Shown here: positions 20,593 through 32,815 of the stretch, one piece after another
How positions within the stretch are numbered: the stretch's first letter is position 1
Layout of the letters: each line of letters starts with the position of its first letter
Assembly (NCBI GenBank): GCA_963921825.1
Contig: OY997590.1
Coordinates: 45,587,039-45,651,038 of the forward strand
Reading direction: 5' to 3'
DNA: 64,000 nt
Origin: Erodium maritimum
Lineage: Eukaryota; Streptophyta; Magnoliopsida; Geraniales; Geraniaceae
Notes under the pieces: model-generated
Databases searched by the model: none
What the model saw: the letters and a program-made list of their open reading frames with translations, nothing else
What the model was told of the DNA's origin: nothing
Made by a program: the position numbers and the translations under genes

Positions 20593-21598
20593 ATGAAAGT
20601 CCTCTCCTGGAATCTGAGAGGACTTTCCTCCTCTCAAAAGATTAGAACACTAGCTGACGTGTTACGCTAGCAATCACCTCAGCTGCTATTTATCCAAGAA
20701 TCAAAGCTAGAAGAAGTGCCCATATCCTTTCTGAGAAGTTGTGGTTTGGGATGGGGTTGGGATCTGAAGTATGTGCCTGCAATTGGAAGTGCTGGTGGTA
20801 TCATAACTTGCTGGAAAACTACTGACTTCCTATTTCAAAATTCAAAACCTATTGATGGTGCTCTTATTTGGTGGGGATGGATAACTTCTATCAACATGAA
20901 AGTTTTTTTTATAAATGTCTATGCTCCTAACTCAGTAACTGAAAGAAGAACACTTTGGAGGGAACTACTTACTGAACTATCAAGCTTGGATGATCAGACC
21001 TTGGTTTTGATGGGTGGAGATTTTAATTCTACTATTTCTGTTAATGAAAGGAATGATCAAAGACCAAATGAGGCTGGGAGAACATCTTTTGTTAACTTCA
21101 TTCAATTAGCAGACTTGATTGATCTCCCTTTATCTGGAGGCAAATACACCTGGTTTGGCAATGGTTCAATGGCCTCTAGGTTAGTCAGATTTCTAATATC
21201 TTTAGAGTTCCTGGCTTGCTTTCTTGATTTAAACCAAACTTGCTTCCAAGATGTATATCAGATCATAGAGCTTTATTTCTGGCTAACCCTGTTATTGATT
21301 GGGGTCCTAGACCCTTCAAATTCTTAAATGTCTGGATTGTAGATCACAGGTTTCTCAATGCAGTAGAATCTTTTTGGAATTCCTATGTAGTTGCAGGCCT
21401 ACCTCATTTTATCCTCTGGCAGAAATTGAAATTGCTAAAAGAAGATCTCATAACTTGGAATGTGGAGGTTTTTGGTCATCTGGAGACATCTATAGAAAAT
21501 TTAAGAAGCAGTATTGACAAGCTGGATTCTTTAATTGAAATCAGAGACCTATACCCTCAAGAATTTTTTCAAAGAGAGGCCTTCAAAATAGAGTTGAT
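20593..21598 (+). pseudogene. LINE 1 ORF2, endonuclease part
   Basis: The ORF2 ATG at 20593 starts MKVLSWNLRGL. The apurinic-endonuclease order is visible: SWNLRGL, IQESKLE, INVYAPN, LMGGDFNSTI with ER following, GGKYTWFG, then after a frameshift near 21230 SDHRALF and DWGPRPFKFLN. A TAG stop lies near 20668 after LADVLR. The region is cut at 21598 by the copia 5' LTR and resumes at 32816; joining the two sides gives the LITK…LLSKFW context expected from LINE 2. Confidence 0.82.
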
Positions 21599-23307
21599 TG
21601 TTAGTCTTAGTGCCCGTAGTTCAATCCTAAATGTCCAAATGTATATATCATCGTTAGCAATAAAATTAAAGCGGCTTTATATTACTTATATGTTGGAGTA
21701 ATATATCGATGTGTGCTCTGATCTATGCCCACCATGCGAATAGAACCATAGATCGAGATAGATCACACTCGATGGGTCCCTAGTCAACAAAGCTTTACTA
21801 GAAGCGACTAGTATGAAAGATGGCTCTTTATGGCTTACGTTCTGTTAGTCATTAGAATGGGATTCCAAAGTCTGATCATAGATATCATGTGGGACATGAT
21901 ATTGGACGACCCAACATGAATATGTGCCATAGATCAAGTCATGAACATATTCATTTTCGTAGCTTGTCATGTATCCTTAGACTAAGGAGTCTTTGTGATC
22001 GCTATGCAGTAAACAACTGAGTTTGACCTGAGCCTAACGTTGTCCGTAACAGGGCTTCCATAACGGCCAGGATTGGCTTGGGGATGGACTGCATGAGTGA
22101 CACGAAAGACGGCTAAGGGATTTATCCCTCATACTACGGTATGGGAAAGCTATCGGTTCTCGGCCGCTTGATCGAGAGTGACTGAAAGAATAGTATGACC
22201 ATGCACATGATATTGGGTATCATATATTCAGTCATCTCACATATCAAGGAACGGTGATTGAGAATAATAAGGATGACGGCTCTATGCCCGATCTCAATCA
22301 GGATATCGGAGATAAAAGGATAATGACAGGGACGATGGAAAGGTTAGAATCGACAGGGTCGATTCGTTATGCAGTATCAGGCAATACTAAAGTCTTGTTA
22401 GTTTCCACTTAAATAGGATCAAGTAAAATGGGATTTTACGTTGATCTATTGACATGCATAAACCTAAGGGTCACACCGGAGGGTGAAACTCATTGACACA
22501 TTTATGGAGGATGGCCAAAAGGGAGTTGTCTCGGGACATGATCAAAACTGGGTTTTGGGTCATGTGCCCGTAAGTGAATAGGACTTTACGGATCAAGACA
22601 AGGCTTGGAGTCTTGGGATTGATCGCGGCGGATAATGTTGGACATTTCCGGTATGGAAGGCTTGGAGGCGATGATCGAATCACGGGACCTCGTTGGAAAT
22701 GGCCACGAGACCTCGTTGGAAATGGCCACAGGCCATGTTCCAAGAGGCCCTTGAAAGGCCCATGCAACCAAGGCTCATGGAACTAATTAATCAAGTCTTG
22801 ATTAATTAGTACTAAGTAAGCAAGACAAGATTAAGGTGTTGGTGATTCACCACCTAACCCCATCTTGTCTACCATACTTTGTCCTATTAACACCTTACTT
22901 GTCACCATACGTGTCTCATGCTTTTAGTTTGACAAGTATGGGGTTTGTTATGCTTAAGTCATCTTTTTTCAACATAATAAACACAAGACAAGAATATGAA
23001 ACACAACTTCTCTCCCTCTCTCCATACAATTTCGGGTTTGGCAAGCTCCCACCTCTATTTTTGTGTTCTTGAGTCCTCAAAGAGAAGAACTACGTGGCTT
23101 TGATTCCCATGTGGATACGTAGGCGTCTTGGAGACTCAAGCCAATCATTCGTTACCCGGTGTTCTTGTTTTGGTAAGAAATAGTGCTGAATTTTTCTCTT
23201 GTGAATCCATTTTTTGTTAGTTGTTTCATGGTTTTAATCGTCTCTTGGTTTTCATTGATTTTCCGCTGCGAGTTGGTTCATCTCCAAACCTCTCTCGAGA
23301 CCCAACA
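21599..23307 (+). repeat. Copia 1 5' LTR (1709 bp)
   Basis: It starts TGTTAGTCTTAG and ends CGAGACCCAACA. It matches 28447-32815 once the nested insert is removed. Compared with the 3' copy it keeps about 230 bp (about 21790-22015) that the 3' LTR has lost. Part of it (from about 22490) is also similar to 61683-62468. Confidence 0.85.
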
Positions 23308-23322
23308 GTAGTATCAGAGTCG
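23308..23322 (+). other. Copia 1 primer binding site
   Basis: GTAGTATCAGAG directly follows the LTR end; the initiator-tRNA-Met site is TGGTATCAGAG, so one base differs. The site where reverse transcription starts. Confidence 0.65.
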
Positions 23323-24860
23323 TGCTACCTTCGGGATTCACAAGACGGTGTTGAAAGTTTCGATTTATGCATGTTAATTTGCCAACTTGTTTGATAACAT
23401 GTTTTAAATTCTTGTTTATGGATTTAATGCATGTAAAATGAATTTTTGAAAATTATTTCAAATCTGGAAATTTTGAAAAAAAGTTTGATTTTCGGGTCTC
23501 GGGAGCATGACTCTCGGGGAGCCGAAACCGGGACCGAACGAGGCTCTGTTGGACGGAGCTAGGCCAAGCATGACCATTGGATGGTTGATATGCCAAGGCT
23601 AAACCGTTTTGTTAGTTATGACGAGTTTGGAACATTCATGACGAACTCGAAGATCAAATGTTCAAAAGTTTCATTTTTGAACGGTTTCGATAAACCGAGT
23701 ATCAAAAAATTTCGAAACTTGGCAATTAATTAAAACCCGAGAATCACATGATGTTTGATAACATGCTTTTTTGATAACACGATGTGTGATGTGATGTTGG
23801 CATGGTGTACATAATAGCCCCGAGCTCGTTTTAATTATTTATCGCTTTTCATGGCCTACGAGCCGTTAAAGTTAGCGTGTAATTATTCTTTCAAGGTGTG
23901 GTCGTAGAACCACTTGTTTGTAATATTTATTTATTCCCGACCTGCGAGTCGTGTATTAAATTGTAATATTTTGCTCAAGACGAATAAACGGCGAAAAGGT
24001 CATTTGGTGGCTTTTCGGGTGTTGACATCGACTTGGAGTTGGTGGAGCTCAAGAAGCTAGTGGGAGTTAGTTTAGAGGGCTATTGTGTGCACATTTATCA
24101 CTTTATGCTTGGTTTAGTTTATGCATGATTAATTCTATGTGTTGGATTAGAATTGCATGCTTAACTTTATTTACCGAGCATATCACCTCACATGCAAAGA
24201 TAAAATTGGAATTTTAATCCTTGTGTGTGAGCCCTTAGAATCGTCATTACATTGGATGTAATTGACGGGTTCGAAGGAAGAATTACATTGGATGTAATTT
24301 GAGGCATCATTGCATTTGGAATGTAGTTGATGTGCTCATCGCATCTAGGATGTGCCAAAGTTTTAAACACAACCGGACAAGTAAAAACGGGTCATGTTCG
24401 ACACCTCCCAATTATCAACACTTTACTACCTCCCCGTCCTATGGGTGTCGTGCGCATTAGCGGAGCATCCATGGGAAAGCGGGGTAGTAGGTTTGGACGG
24501 CATATGTGGGTGTCGTGCGCATTAGCGGAGCACCTACATAGTGACGGGCCATAGTTGAGAATTGGTGGACCCGACTACGATTCTCAGCCTGAGGTTGAGC
24601 TAGGGTAACAGATAGGGTAAGTCGTGTACATAAGTACATATTCTAGCCAAGAGTCACATTGGATGTGATTGGATGGAGTCCTACCTACATAGCTCGATTA
24701 AGTGGTGAGCATTAGTTCAGCTTAATCGAGTGAATCAAGGATCTTGGTTTCAGATTCTAAAGGTTTAGAATCGATTGTTGGTGTTTAAGCTTGATCTTCA
24801 TAAAATTTATTCAGTTTACTGATTGAATTTTATCTGTTTTAGATCAAAGGGAAAATTCAG
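23323..24860 (+). other. Copia 1 untranslated leader
   Basis: About 1.5 kb between primer site and gag with no coding frame. It includes short direct repeats: ATTACATTGGATGTAATT several times at 24245-24300, and GTGTCGTGCGCATTAGCGGA at about 24446 and 24511. Confidence 0.55.
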
Positions 24861-24874
24861 CGAACATTAATAGT

Positions 24875-27800
24875 TTGTCATTAACAACCATTCTTGACAT
24901 GGTCAAGATGAATGAGACAAACTATTTGGACTGGTACAGAATTTTGAGGATAGTCCTCATGTCTGAAGACAAAGAATATGTCCTTGACAAGGCTATCCCT
25001 CGTGTCCAGAAAATGAAGGGGCATCTCGAACGTCTTAATGGACTGGGTCTTAAGATAGAGTCAGAGATGGCAGCAGATAGGTTTCTGCGCTCCCTTCCTC
25101 GTGTGTAGGTTGAGTTCATCATGAACTATCACATACACAATATGGACATGACCATATCATATTTACATGGCGGGTTTGTAACTACTGGGAAGAATATAAG
25201 GGATCTGGGATCCAAGGATATTCTGATGGTCAGAAAGGGATCCAGTTTCAATAAGGAAACTGGTAGTGGCAAGGGCAAGGCCCCTGCGCACTTGGCATGA
25301 AAGATGAGACACTTGATCGCTCCTAACCCTCCTAGGACCGGGGTCCTTAAGGAAGGCTAAGGAGGATGAGGATGTCTGCTTCTATTGCCAGAAGCCTAGT
25401 CAACGAAAAGGGATTGCGGGAAAAACCAGGATGATCTCAAGAAGGGCAGTGGGACTGCGCCTTCATCATGTATTAACTATATAGAGCCACATCTCTCTAC
25501 TTCCAAAGATTCATGGGTATTAGATACCAAGACTGAATCTCAAACATGCACTAACGTATAGTGGCTGAAAGTAGGAGAGGTTTGGAAAGCACGAAGTGGA
25601 CCTCAGAGTTGTGGCAACTGCTGTATGATCCATGAGTCTTGCTTTGCCAAGTGACCTTGTCTTAGTATTGTATAATGTATATTGCATACCTACTTTTAGT
25701 AGGAATATTATATCTGTAACCGTGTTTGACAAGGAAGGATATAATGTTAACATTGGAAATATAGTTTTCAATGTTCTATGCAATGATATGTTTTATGCTA
25801 GTACTAACTTGGTTGGAGGATTGTAAATATCAGATATGGGTTACAATGCCTCAAGTTCTATATATTATGTTAATACCAAGAGGTATAAATCCAACGATTT
25901 AAACATAACTCTGTTATGGCACTGTCATTTGGACCGCACAAACAAGAAGCGCCTATCAGTACTTTAGAAGTGTGGGCTTTCAGGTCCATTCGAATTCCAT
26001 TCGATCGATAGGTGCGATGCTTGTTTGATGGGAAAAATGACTAAAGCGCCCTTTATCGATCGCGGTGAGAGGGCGGGTGAATTATTGGGACTGATACACT
26101 CAGATGTGTGTGGACCAATAGGTTCGCTGGCCAAGAGGGGTTTTAGCTACTTCATCACATTTACTAACGATTATAGTAGATATGGTTATGTTTGTTCAAT
26201 AAGACATAAGTCTGAAGCTTTTGATAAATTTAAAGAGTTCAAGACTGAAGTAGAAAACCGGCTCGAGAAAAGTATTAAGACACTTCGATTGGATCGAGGT
26301 GGAAAATACTTAACCTCAGAGTTTTTAGATCATGTGATGGAGAGCGGGATCTTTTAAGAATGGACTCCTCCCGGAACACCGCAGTTGAATGATGTGTACG
26401 AGCGGAGAAATCGGACTTTATTGGATATGGTCCGATCCATGATTAGTTGGACCGATCTCCCAATCTCTTTCTGGGGTTATGCTCTAGAGACGACCGCATT
26501 TATAGTGAATCGGCCTCCGACGAAGGTTGTCGAAGGGACACCATTTTAGAAATGGCATGGGAAGATGCCCGCTTTGTCCTTCCTAAAGATTTGTGGTTGC
26601 GAGGCTTATGTGAAACATTTGGTTTCGACTAAGCTCAAACCAAGATCTGAGACATGCACCTTCATGCGGTATCCCAAAGCAACAAAGGGATACTACTTCT
26701 ACAAAACCAGTGAGAACATGGTGTTCGTCGCTTGGGTGGGGTCTTTATGAAAAAGGAGTTTTGTTTCCAAAGACGTCATTGGGACGAATGTGCATCTCGA
26801 AGAAATTCAGGATGGTACAGATCCGTCTAAACCAATTGACAACCTAGTAGAAAGGAGACAGAGATGGTCGTAGAGTAAGAACCAATTCCTGTTACAATTC
26901 CGGAAGGTCCAAGGCGATCTGAAAGGATCAGTCGTCCACAGCCAAGATATGGTGTCCGGAGGTGACAATGAAGTCATGATGGATCACGATGATCCAGCCA
27001 CCTTTCAGGAAGTCGTGGATGAGCCCGACTCCGAGTTATGGCTGGGAGCCATGAGGGAGGAAATGTGATCCATGTCAGACAACTGAGTCTGAGAACTGGT
27101 TGATCCCATCAATGGTGTGAGGACCATCGGATGCAAATGGATATTCAAGGTGAAGATCGACATGGACGGTAACCCTTTGACCTACAAAGCTCGACTGGTG
27201 GCAAAAAGTTATAGGCAGATCTAATTGATTGACTATGAGGAAACCTTCTCCCTAGTAGCTATGGTCAAAATCGATCCAAATTCTTCTTGACACAACTGCG
27301 TATCATAATTATTGGATATGGAAAATGGATGTCAAAACCACTTTCCTAAATGGAAATTTGATTGAGTACGTTTGTATGTCTCGGCCCAAAGGTTTTGACG
27401 ATCCGAAGAATAAGGGAAAGATTTATAAGTTGTTGAAATCCATTTATGGATTGAAACGAACTTCTCGGAGTTGGATCCTTCGTTTTGATGAAGCTGTAAT
27501 TGGATTTGGCTTAATCAAGAACAAGGATGAATCTTGCGTTTATAAGAAGGCTAGTGGGAGCAAGATTACCTTTCTGGTTCTCATTGAAAACGACATCGCA
27601 AACTTGCACGAGACTAAAGCTTGGTTGAGGAAGTGTTTTCAATAAAGGACTTAGGCGATGCTTCTTATATCTTAGGGATTAAGATATGTAGAGATCGCAC
27701 CAAGAGGGTCTTGGATTTAAGTCAGGGAACATATGTGAACAAGGCATTGAGTAGGTTCTCAATGCTTGATTCAAAGAAAGGACTCTTACCCACTAGTCAT

Positions 27801-28436
27801 GGAATTCATCTCAGCAAGACTCAGTGTCCTAAGACACCTGATGAGCTGAAAAGGATGATGCGAATCCCATGCGCCTAGGGCAGGATCGATCATATATGCC
27901 ATGACTTGTATGAGACCGGACGTCTCGTAAGCCTTATGTTGCACCATTAGACATCAGTCTAACCCAAGGGAAAGATGATGCTGAACTAGTCGTCGAAGGA
28001 TGAGTAGACGCTAGTTTTCCAAGACAAATCCAGATGACTTTAGAAGTCAGTCAGGATATGTGTTTACGCTGAATAGAGGAGCTTTAGCTGGGAGAGCGTA
28101 AAGTAAGATACCATTGTCGAATCTACGACAGAGGCCAAGTACATGGAGGTTGCTGAGGCAGCTAAGGAGGCTATGCGGATTTGGAAATTCACGGCAGGGT
28201 TGGGTGTAATTAAAAACTCATCCAGCCCGGTGAATCCATTTTGCGACAACACAAGGGCCATTGCGCAAGCTAAAAGCCCAGACCGCAGAACAAATCCAAA
28301 CATGTACTGCAGCGTAAACATTTTGCAACAGATGTTAACATAGCCAACCCTTTGACTAAGGCTGTGTCGCTGCTTAAACATGTTAGACATATGAAGTCGA
28401 TGGGGACATATTGGAGTTTAGATTGGAACTAGGGAA
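24875..28436 (+). pseudogene. Copia 1 gag-pol, heavily decayed
   Basis: Blocks in order. Gag-like NETNYLDWYRILRIVL at 24905-24960 with only traces of the gag zinc knuckle and protease after it. Integrase at 26025-26430 with GLIHSDVCGPIG, FTNDYSRYGY, LDRGGKYLTSEF and ERRNRTLLDMVRSMI. Reverse transcriptase at 27115-27880 with GCKWIFKVKIDMDGN, MDVKTTFLNGN and IYGLKRTSRSW; the YVDD box is replaced by an altered IENDIAN. RNase H at 28130-28320 with CDNTRAIAQAKSP. Stops and shifts separate every block. It cannot make active proteins. Confidence 0.8.
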
Positions 28437-28446
28437 AGTGGGAGAT
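28431..28446 (+). other. Copia 1 polypurine tract
   Basis: AGGGAAAGTGGGAGAT immediately precedes the 3' LTR start TGTTAG. It is the plus-strand primer position for LTR elements. Confidence 0.7.
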
Positions 28447-30273
28447 TGTTAGTCATAGTGCCCGTAGTTCAACCCTAAATGTCCAAATGTATATATCATC
28501 GTTAGCAATAAAATTAAAGCGGCTTTATATTACTTATGTGTTGGAGTAATTTATCGATGTGTGCTCTGATCTATGCCCACCATGCGAATAGAACCATAGA
28601 TCGAAATAGATCACACTCGATGGGTCCCTAGTCAACAACTGAGTTTGACCTGAGCCTAACGTTGTCCGTAATAGAGCTTCCATAACGGCCAGGATTGGCT
28701 TAGGGATGGACTGCATGAGTGACACGAAAGACGGCTAAGGGATTTATCCATCATACTACGGTATGGGAAAGATATCGGTTCTCGGCCGCTTGATCGAGAG
28801 TGACTGAAAGAATAGCATGGCCATGCACATGATATTGGGTATCATATATTCAGTCATCTCACATATCAAGGAACGGTGATTGAGAATAATAAGGATGACG
28901 GCTCTATGCCTGATCTCAATCAGGATATCGGAGATAAAAGGATAATGACAGGGACGATGGAAAGGTTAGAATCGACAGGGTCGATTCGTTATGCAGTGTC
29001 AGGCAATACTAAAGTCTTGTTAGTTTCCACTTAAATAAGATCAATTAAAATGGGATTTTACGTTGATCTATTGACATGCATAAACCTAAGGGTCACACCG
29101 GAGGGTGAAACTCATTAACACATTTATGGAGGATGGCCAAAAGGGAGTTGTCTCGGGACATGATCAAAACTGGGTTTTGAGTCATGTGCCCGTAAGTGAA
29201 TAGGACTTTACAGATCAAGACAAGGCTTGGATTCTTGGGATTGATCGCGTCGGATAATATTGGACATTTCCGGTATAGAAGGCTTGGAGGCGATGATCGA
29301 ATCACGGGACCTCGTTGGAAATGGCCACGGGCCATGTTCCAAGAGGCCCATGAAAGGCCCATGTAACCAAGGCTCATGGAACTAATTAATCAAGTCTTGA
29401 TTAATTAGTACTGAGTAAGCAAGACAAGGATTAAGGTGTTGGTGATTCACCACCTAACCTCATCTTGTCTAGCCATACTTTGTCTTATTTATACCTTACT
29501 TGTCACCATACTTGTCCCATGCTTTTAGTTTGACAAGTATGGGGTTTATTATGTTTAAGTCATCTTTTTTCAACATAATAAACACAAGACAAGAATATGA
29601 AACACAACTTCTCTCCCTCTCTCCTTACAATTTCGGGTTTGGCAAGCTCTCACCTCCATTTTTGTGTTTTTGAGTCTTCAAAGAGAAGAACTGTCACGCC
29701 CCAATTTCAGTAAAACCGAACTAGGGACGCGAACATTTTAAAACATAGAAACGCTTGAAAACCTGTTTTCATTAAACACTTTAAAAGTACCATTTGTTCA
29801 ACAAATTAATAAATACAGTTTAAGACACGTCCCAACAAGTGGACAAAAGTACAAGGTATCCGTCACTAGACTCAAAAGACAAGACCCGGACTCCGCTCCT
29901 AGCTCCACAAGCTTCGAGAGCTCACATAGTCCGTCCCACGAACAGTACCTGTAGGAAAAGCAGCTAGGGGTGAGCGTTCGCTCACCACCACGGATAACGG
30001 ACTGACTAAGGCATAATTAGTAGATAAAGCCAGTAACACTAAAACCAAACCCAACACCGGGACTACAGTCCCCGACTCAAGTACTCAACTGACCCACAAC
30101 CCGTCACCTTTCTCAACAGACTCGACACTCGATAATACAGTGTAAACCCGACACACTATCGACGACCTCCTCAAGGACACGACAAAAGACTACACAAAAC
30201 CAAACAAGATCACAAAGGATCGCACACCAGCTGCTCAGTAACCAATCTCAAACAGGTCAGGGTTCGACCTATC

Positions 30274-30425
30274 GCAATTCCTCGACACGAAGTCGGATCA
30301 GGCTGTCGACCTTTCAAACTCGCAATTCCTCGACACTAAGTCGAATCAGGCTGTCGACCTTTAAAACTTGCAATTCCTCGACACTAAGTCGGATCAGGCT
30401 GTCGACCTTTAGAACTCGCAATTCC
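30274..30425 (+). repeat. 48-bp minisatellite in solo LTR copy 1
   Basis: About three units of 48 bp starting at 30274, 30322 and 30370, each with GCAATTCCTCGACAC, AGTCG and ATCAGGCTGTCGACC. Two other short arrays follow: ~62-bp units at 30481-30608 (CGGTCAAGACTCGGG type). Confidence 0.85.
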
Positions 30426-30624
30426 AGGTAACCACAATCACACTCACAATCACAGGCAAGTCCAATCACACAAGCACTCAAGGCCACTCAAGACTCCTCA
30501 ACAGTCAAAACTCGGGCTCAACAACCCCACGGGCACTCACTGCCACTCAAGACACACCAACGGTCAAGACTCGGGTTCAACAACCCCACGGCACTCACTG
30601 CCACTCAAGACACCAAATTAAATG

Positions 30625-30780
30625 CACGGGCTCTCATGGCCACCCAACTCAACAATAAATAACACGGGCTCTCAAGGCCACCCAAACTCAACAATAAATA
30701 ACACGGGCCCTCAAGGCCACCCAAACTCAACAATAAATAACACGGGCTCTCAAGGCCACCCAAACTCAACAACAAATAAC
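30625..30780 (+). repeat. 39-bp minisatellite in solo LTR copy 1
   Basis: Four units starting at 30625, 30663, 30702 and 30741, each CACGGGCTCTCAAGGCCACC followed by CAAACTCAACAATAAATAA. The open frame across it is a by-product of the period being divisible by three. The inverted counterpart is at about 48345-48520. Confidence 0.88.
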
Positions 30781-32815
30781 ACGCAACAACCTCCGGGCAT
30801 GGTCATATGCCTCCAGTAAAACAATTAACGCTAAGTTCTCTGCTCCTACGACACTACTAAGTGTCACATGCCTTTCTCAGTAATTACAAAGTTCCCGTAA
30901 CATGCTTTTCTGATAAACGCTACAATCCCGCATCATGCTTTTCTAATATTTAAAATAAACCTACATCAACCCACGACACCCCGGTGTCACATGCAATTCT
31001 ACTATTAACTTTCCCTAATCAGGGCCAAGATCCGGCTACTTTTCCCTACCTCAACCGAAGAGCACCCACTACGCTTCCTAGCTGCAAACGTTCTGGCTCG
31101 CTACCTCCGGGCTTCACTTCGATCGAAGCCGGACGCTACAGATAACACGAAAGCCATAAATTTGCGGCGGTTCTCAGGTTAATTTAAAGGTCACGATTAA
31201 ACCAGTTTAAAACCGACAGTTGGCCTTTAAACTAGAGCGGGATAAAAGTGGGATTACAACGAATCGGGTTCGAGCATCCGCGCACCGAAACCGGTGCATG
31301 TTCCCGATGGAAAATATCGAGGCACGGGTCCCAATGCACAGGTGTCGAGGCTTCTCGAGGTCTGATTCATTGTTCCGCTATTATCCCGTTCAAGGTCCGA
31401 TTTAACGCACGGTTTAGTCGATCCACGCTTTCTAAAAACCGATCGCAGATAGGTTAACTCACATTTCAATTTACTAGTCCTTTTCAAAACGCCCGCTTCG
31501 TTTAAATCTGATTTCAACCCTTCTTAATTTAAAACCGTTTTATTTTCAGATCATTTCTCGTTAAAACTGCTTTTGGTTCTCAAATCCCCATTTTAGTTCT
31601 TTTCTAATAAAACCGATTAATTAGCCGAAATCTTTTCTGATCTTTTCGAAACTCAAGGAACAAATTCAGATCCAATGCTTTAAATCAAATCTGATTTTAA
31701 ATTCTTTTATTTTAAACCCTTTCTCATTTCCAATTAAAACTCAAAACTGAAATCAGGTTTTTATTTTGATTTCCTTTTTACAGTTCTACGAATTTAGTCA
31801 CGATCCAACAGTATCAAACCAAATACAACCAGATCCAAAAGGGATTTCGCAATAAGGGAAAGAAGAACGGAACAGGCTCGGGTTTCGAACCGACCGGCCG
31901 CCGGCGAGGGCGGCGTCGGCCGGGGCCTCACCGTAGAGAAACAAAGACGGTGGGAGGCGTCGGGAACTGTGGAGAGGGAGCTGGCCGTTGAGGGGCGAGG
32001 TCGGGACGGCGGCGGCTCGATGAGGAGGGCGGTGGCTGGACGGAGGAGGAGGGGACTCGGTGGTGGCGCGGTGAGGACGAGCTCGGGCTTGGGACGACGA
32101 GCTCGGGCTCGAGACTGAGTGAGGACGGAGAGACGGCGGCGGTGGTCTCGGGCTCGGCTGGTTGGCCGGAGATGGAGAGGCGGTCGGAGATCGATAATGG
32201 CGACGGCGGACGTGAACTGGAGAGGAGGGAGGGCGATGGTGGCCGGATTCGGGAGCTACGGCGCCGGCGACCGAAATTGACAGAGAGGGACGAGGGAGGA
32301 AGGTCGGGTGAGGGCGTGAGGAGAGGACGAAGTTGAAGGAGTGAGGGAGGGTTTCGGCTGCCAGAAACGAAGGAGGGGGACCAAAAAGAAAATGCTGAGA
32401 AGAAACCCTAAAATGGGTTTATATAGTTGGGCTTTGGGCTTGGTTTTGGCTGATTTGGGCCTGCACCTGACCGGCCCAGTCAGCTCACTTCCTTCTTCTT
32501 CTTTTTTTCTTTTTTTTTTACACAAAACAACTCGTTCCTAACCTCGACGTTATTATTTAATAATTTAAACGTTACGTTTTTCTCGGTCTTTACAAGAACT
32601 ACGTGGATTTGATTCCCATGTGGATACGTAGACGTCTTGGAGACTCAAGCCAATCATTCGTTACCCGGTGTTCTTGTTTTGGTAAGAAATAGTGCTGAAT
32701 TTTTCTCTTGTGAATCCATTCTTTGTTAGTTGTTTCATGGTTTAATCGTCTCTTGGTTTTCATTGATTTTCCGCTGCGAGTTGGTTCATCTCCAACCCTA
32801 CCTCGAGACCCAACA

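Larger units (their letters stand above)
29692..32594 (+). mobile_element. Solo LTR, 2.9 kb, copy 1
   Basis: It begins TGTCACGCCCC and ends TTTACA, with AGAAC on both sides (29687-29691, 32595-32599). No primer site, polypurine tract or polyprotein is present, so it is a solo LTR or a coding-free LTR-like element. It has three internal minisatellites (30274-30780), a GC-rich stretch (31880-32340) and an inverted repeat GGTGAGCG-TT-CGCTCACC near 29970. A second copy is at 46783-49536, inverted. Long LTRs starting TGTCACGCC are more usual in Ty3/gypsy elements; the superfamily is not proven here. Confidence 0.8.
21599..32815 (+). mobile_element. Copia element 1, inserted in LINE 1 ORF2
   Basis: The LTRs begin TGTTAG and end CCAACA. 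The flanks are TTGAT (21594-21598) and CTGAT (32816-32820), a 5-bp duplication with one change. Next to the 5' LTR is a tRNA-Met-type primer site, and before the 3' LTR a purine tract. The order gag, integrase, reverse transcriptase, RNase H is copia-type. The coding part is badly decayed, and the 3' LTR is itself split by a solo LTR at 29692-32594. Confidence 0.85.
28447..32815 (+). repeat. Copia 1 3' LTR, split by a solo LTR
   Basis: The LTR parts are 28447-29691 and 32600-32815; the interval between holds the foreign LTR and its duplicated AGAAC. Without the insert the LTR is about 1460 bp against 1709 bp for the 5' copy, mainly because of the ~230-bp deletion at TAGTCAACAA near 28636. Confidence 0.85.

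Noticed and set aside
30274..30780. CRISPR-like regular repeats
   Set aside because: Units are contiguous tandem minisatellites with no unique spacers, in a plant LTR.
30622..30819. 65-codon repetitive frame
   Set aside because: It is the 39-bp minisatellite of the solo LTR read in one frame; the other LTR copy does not preserve it.
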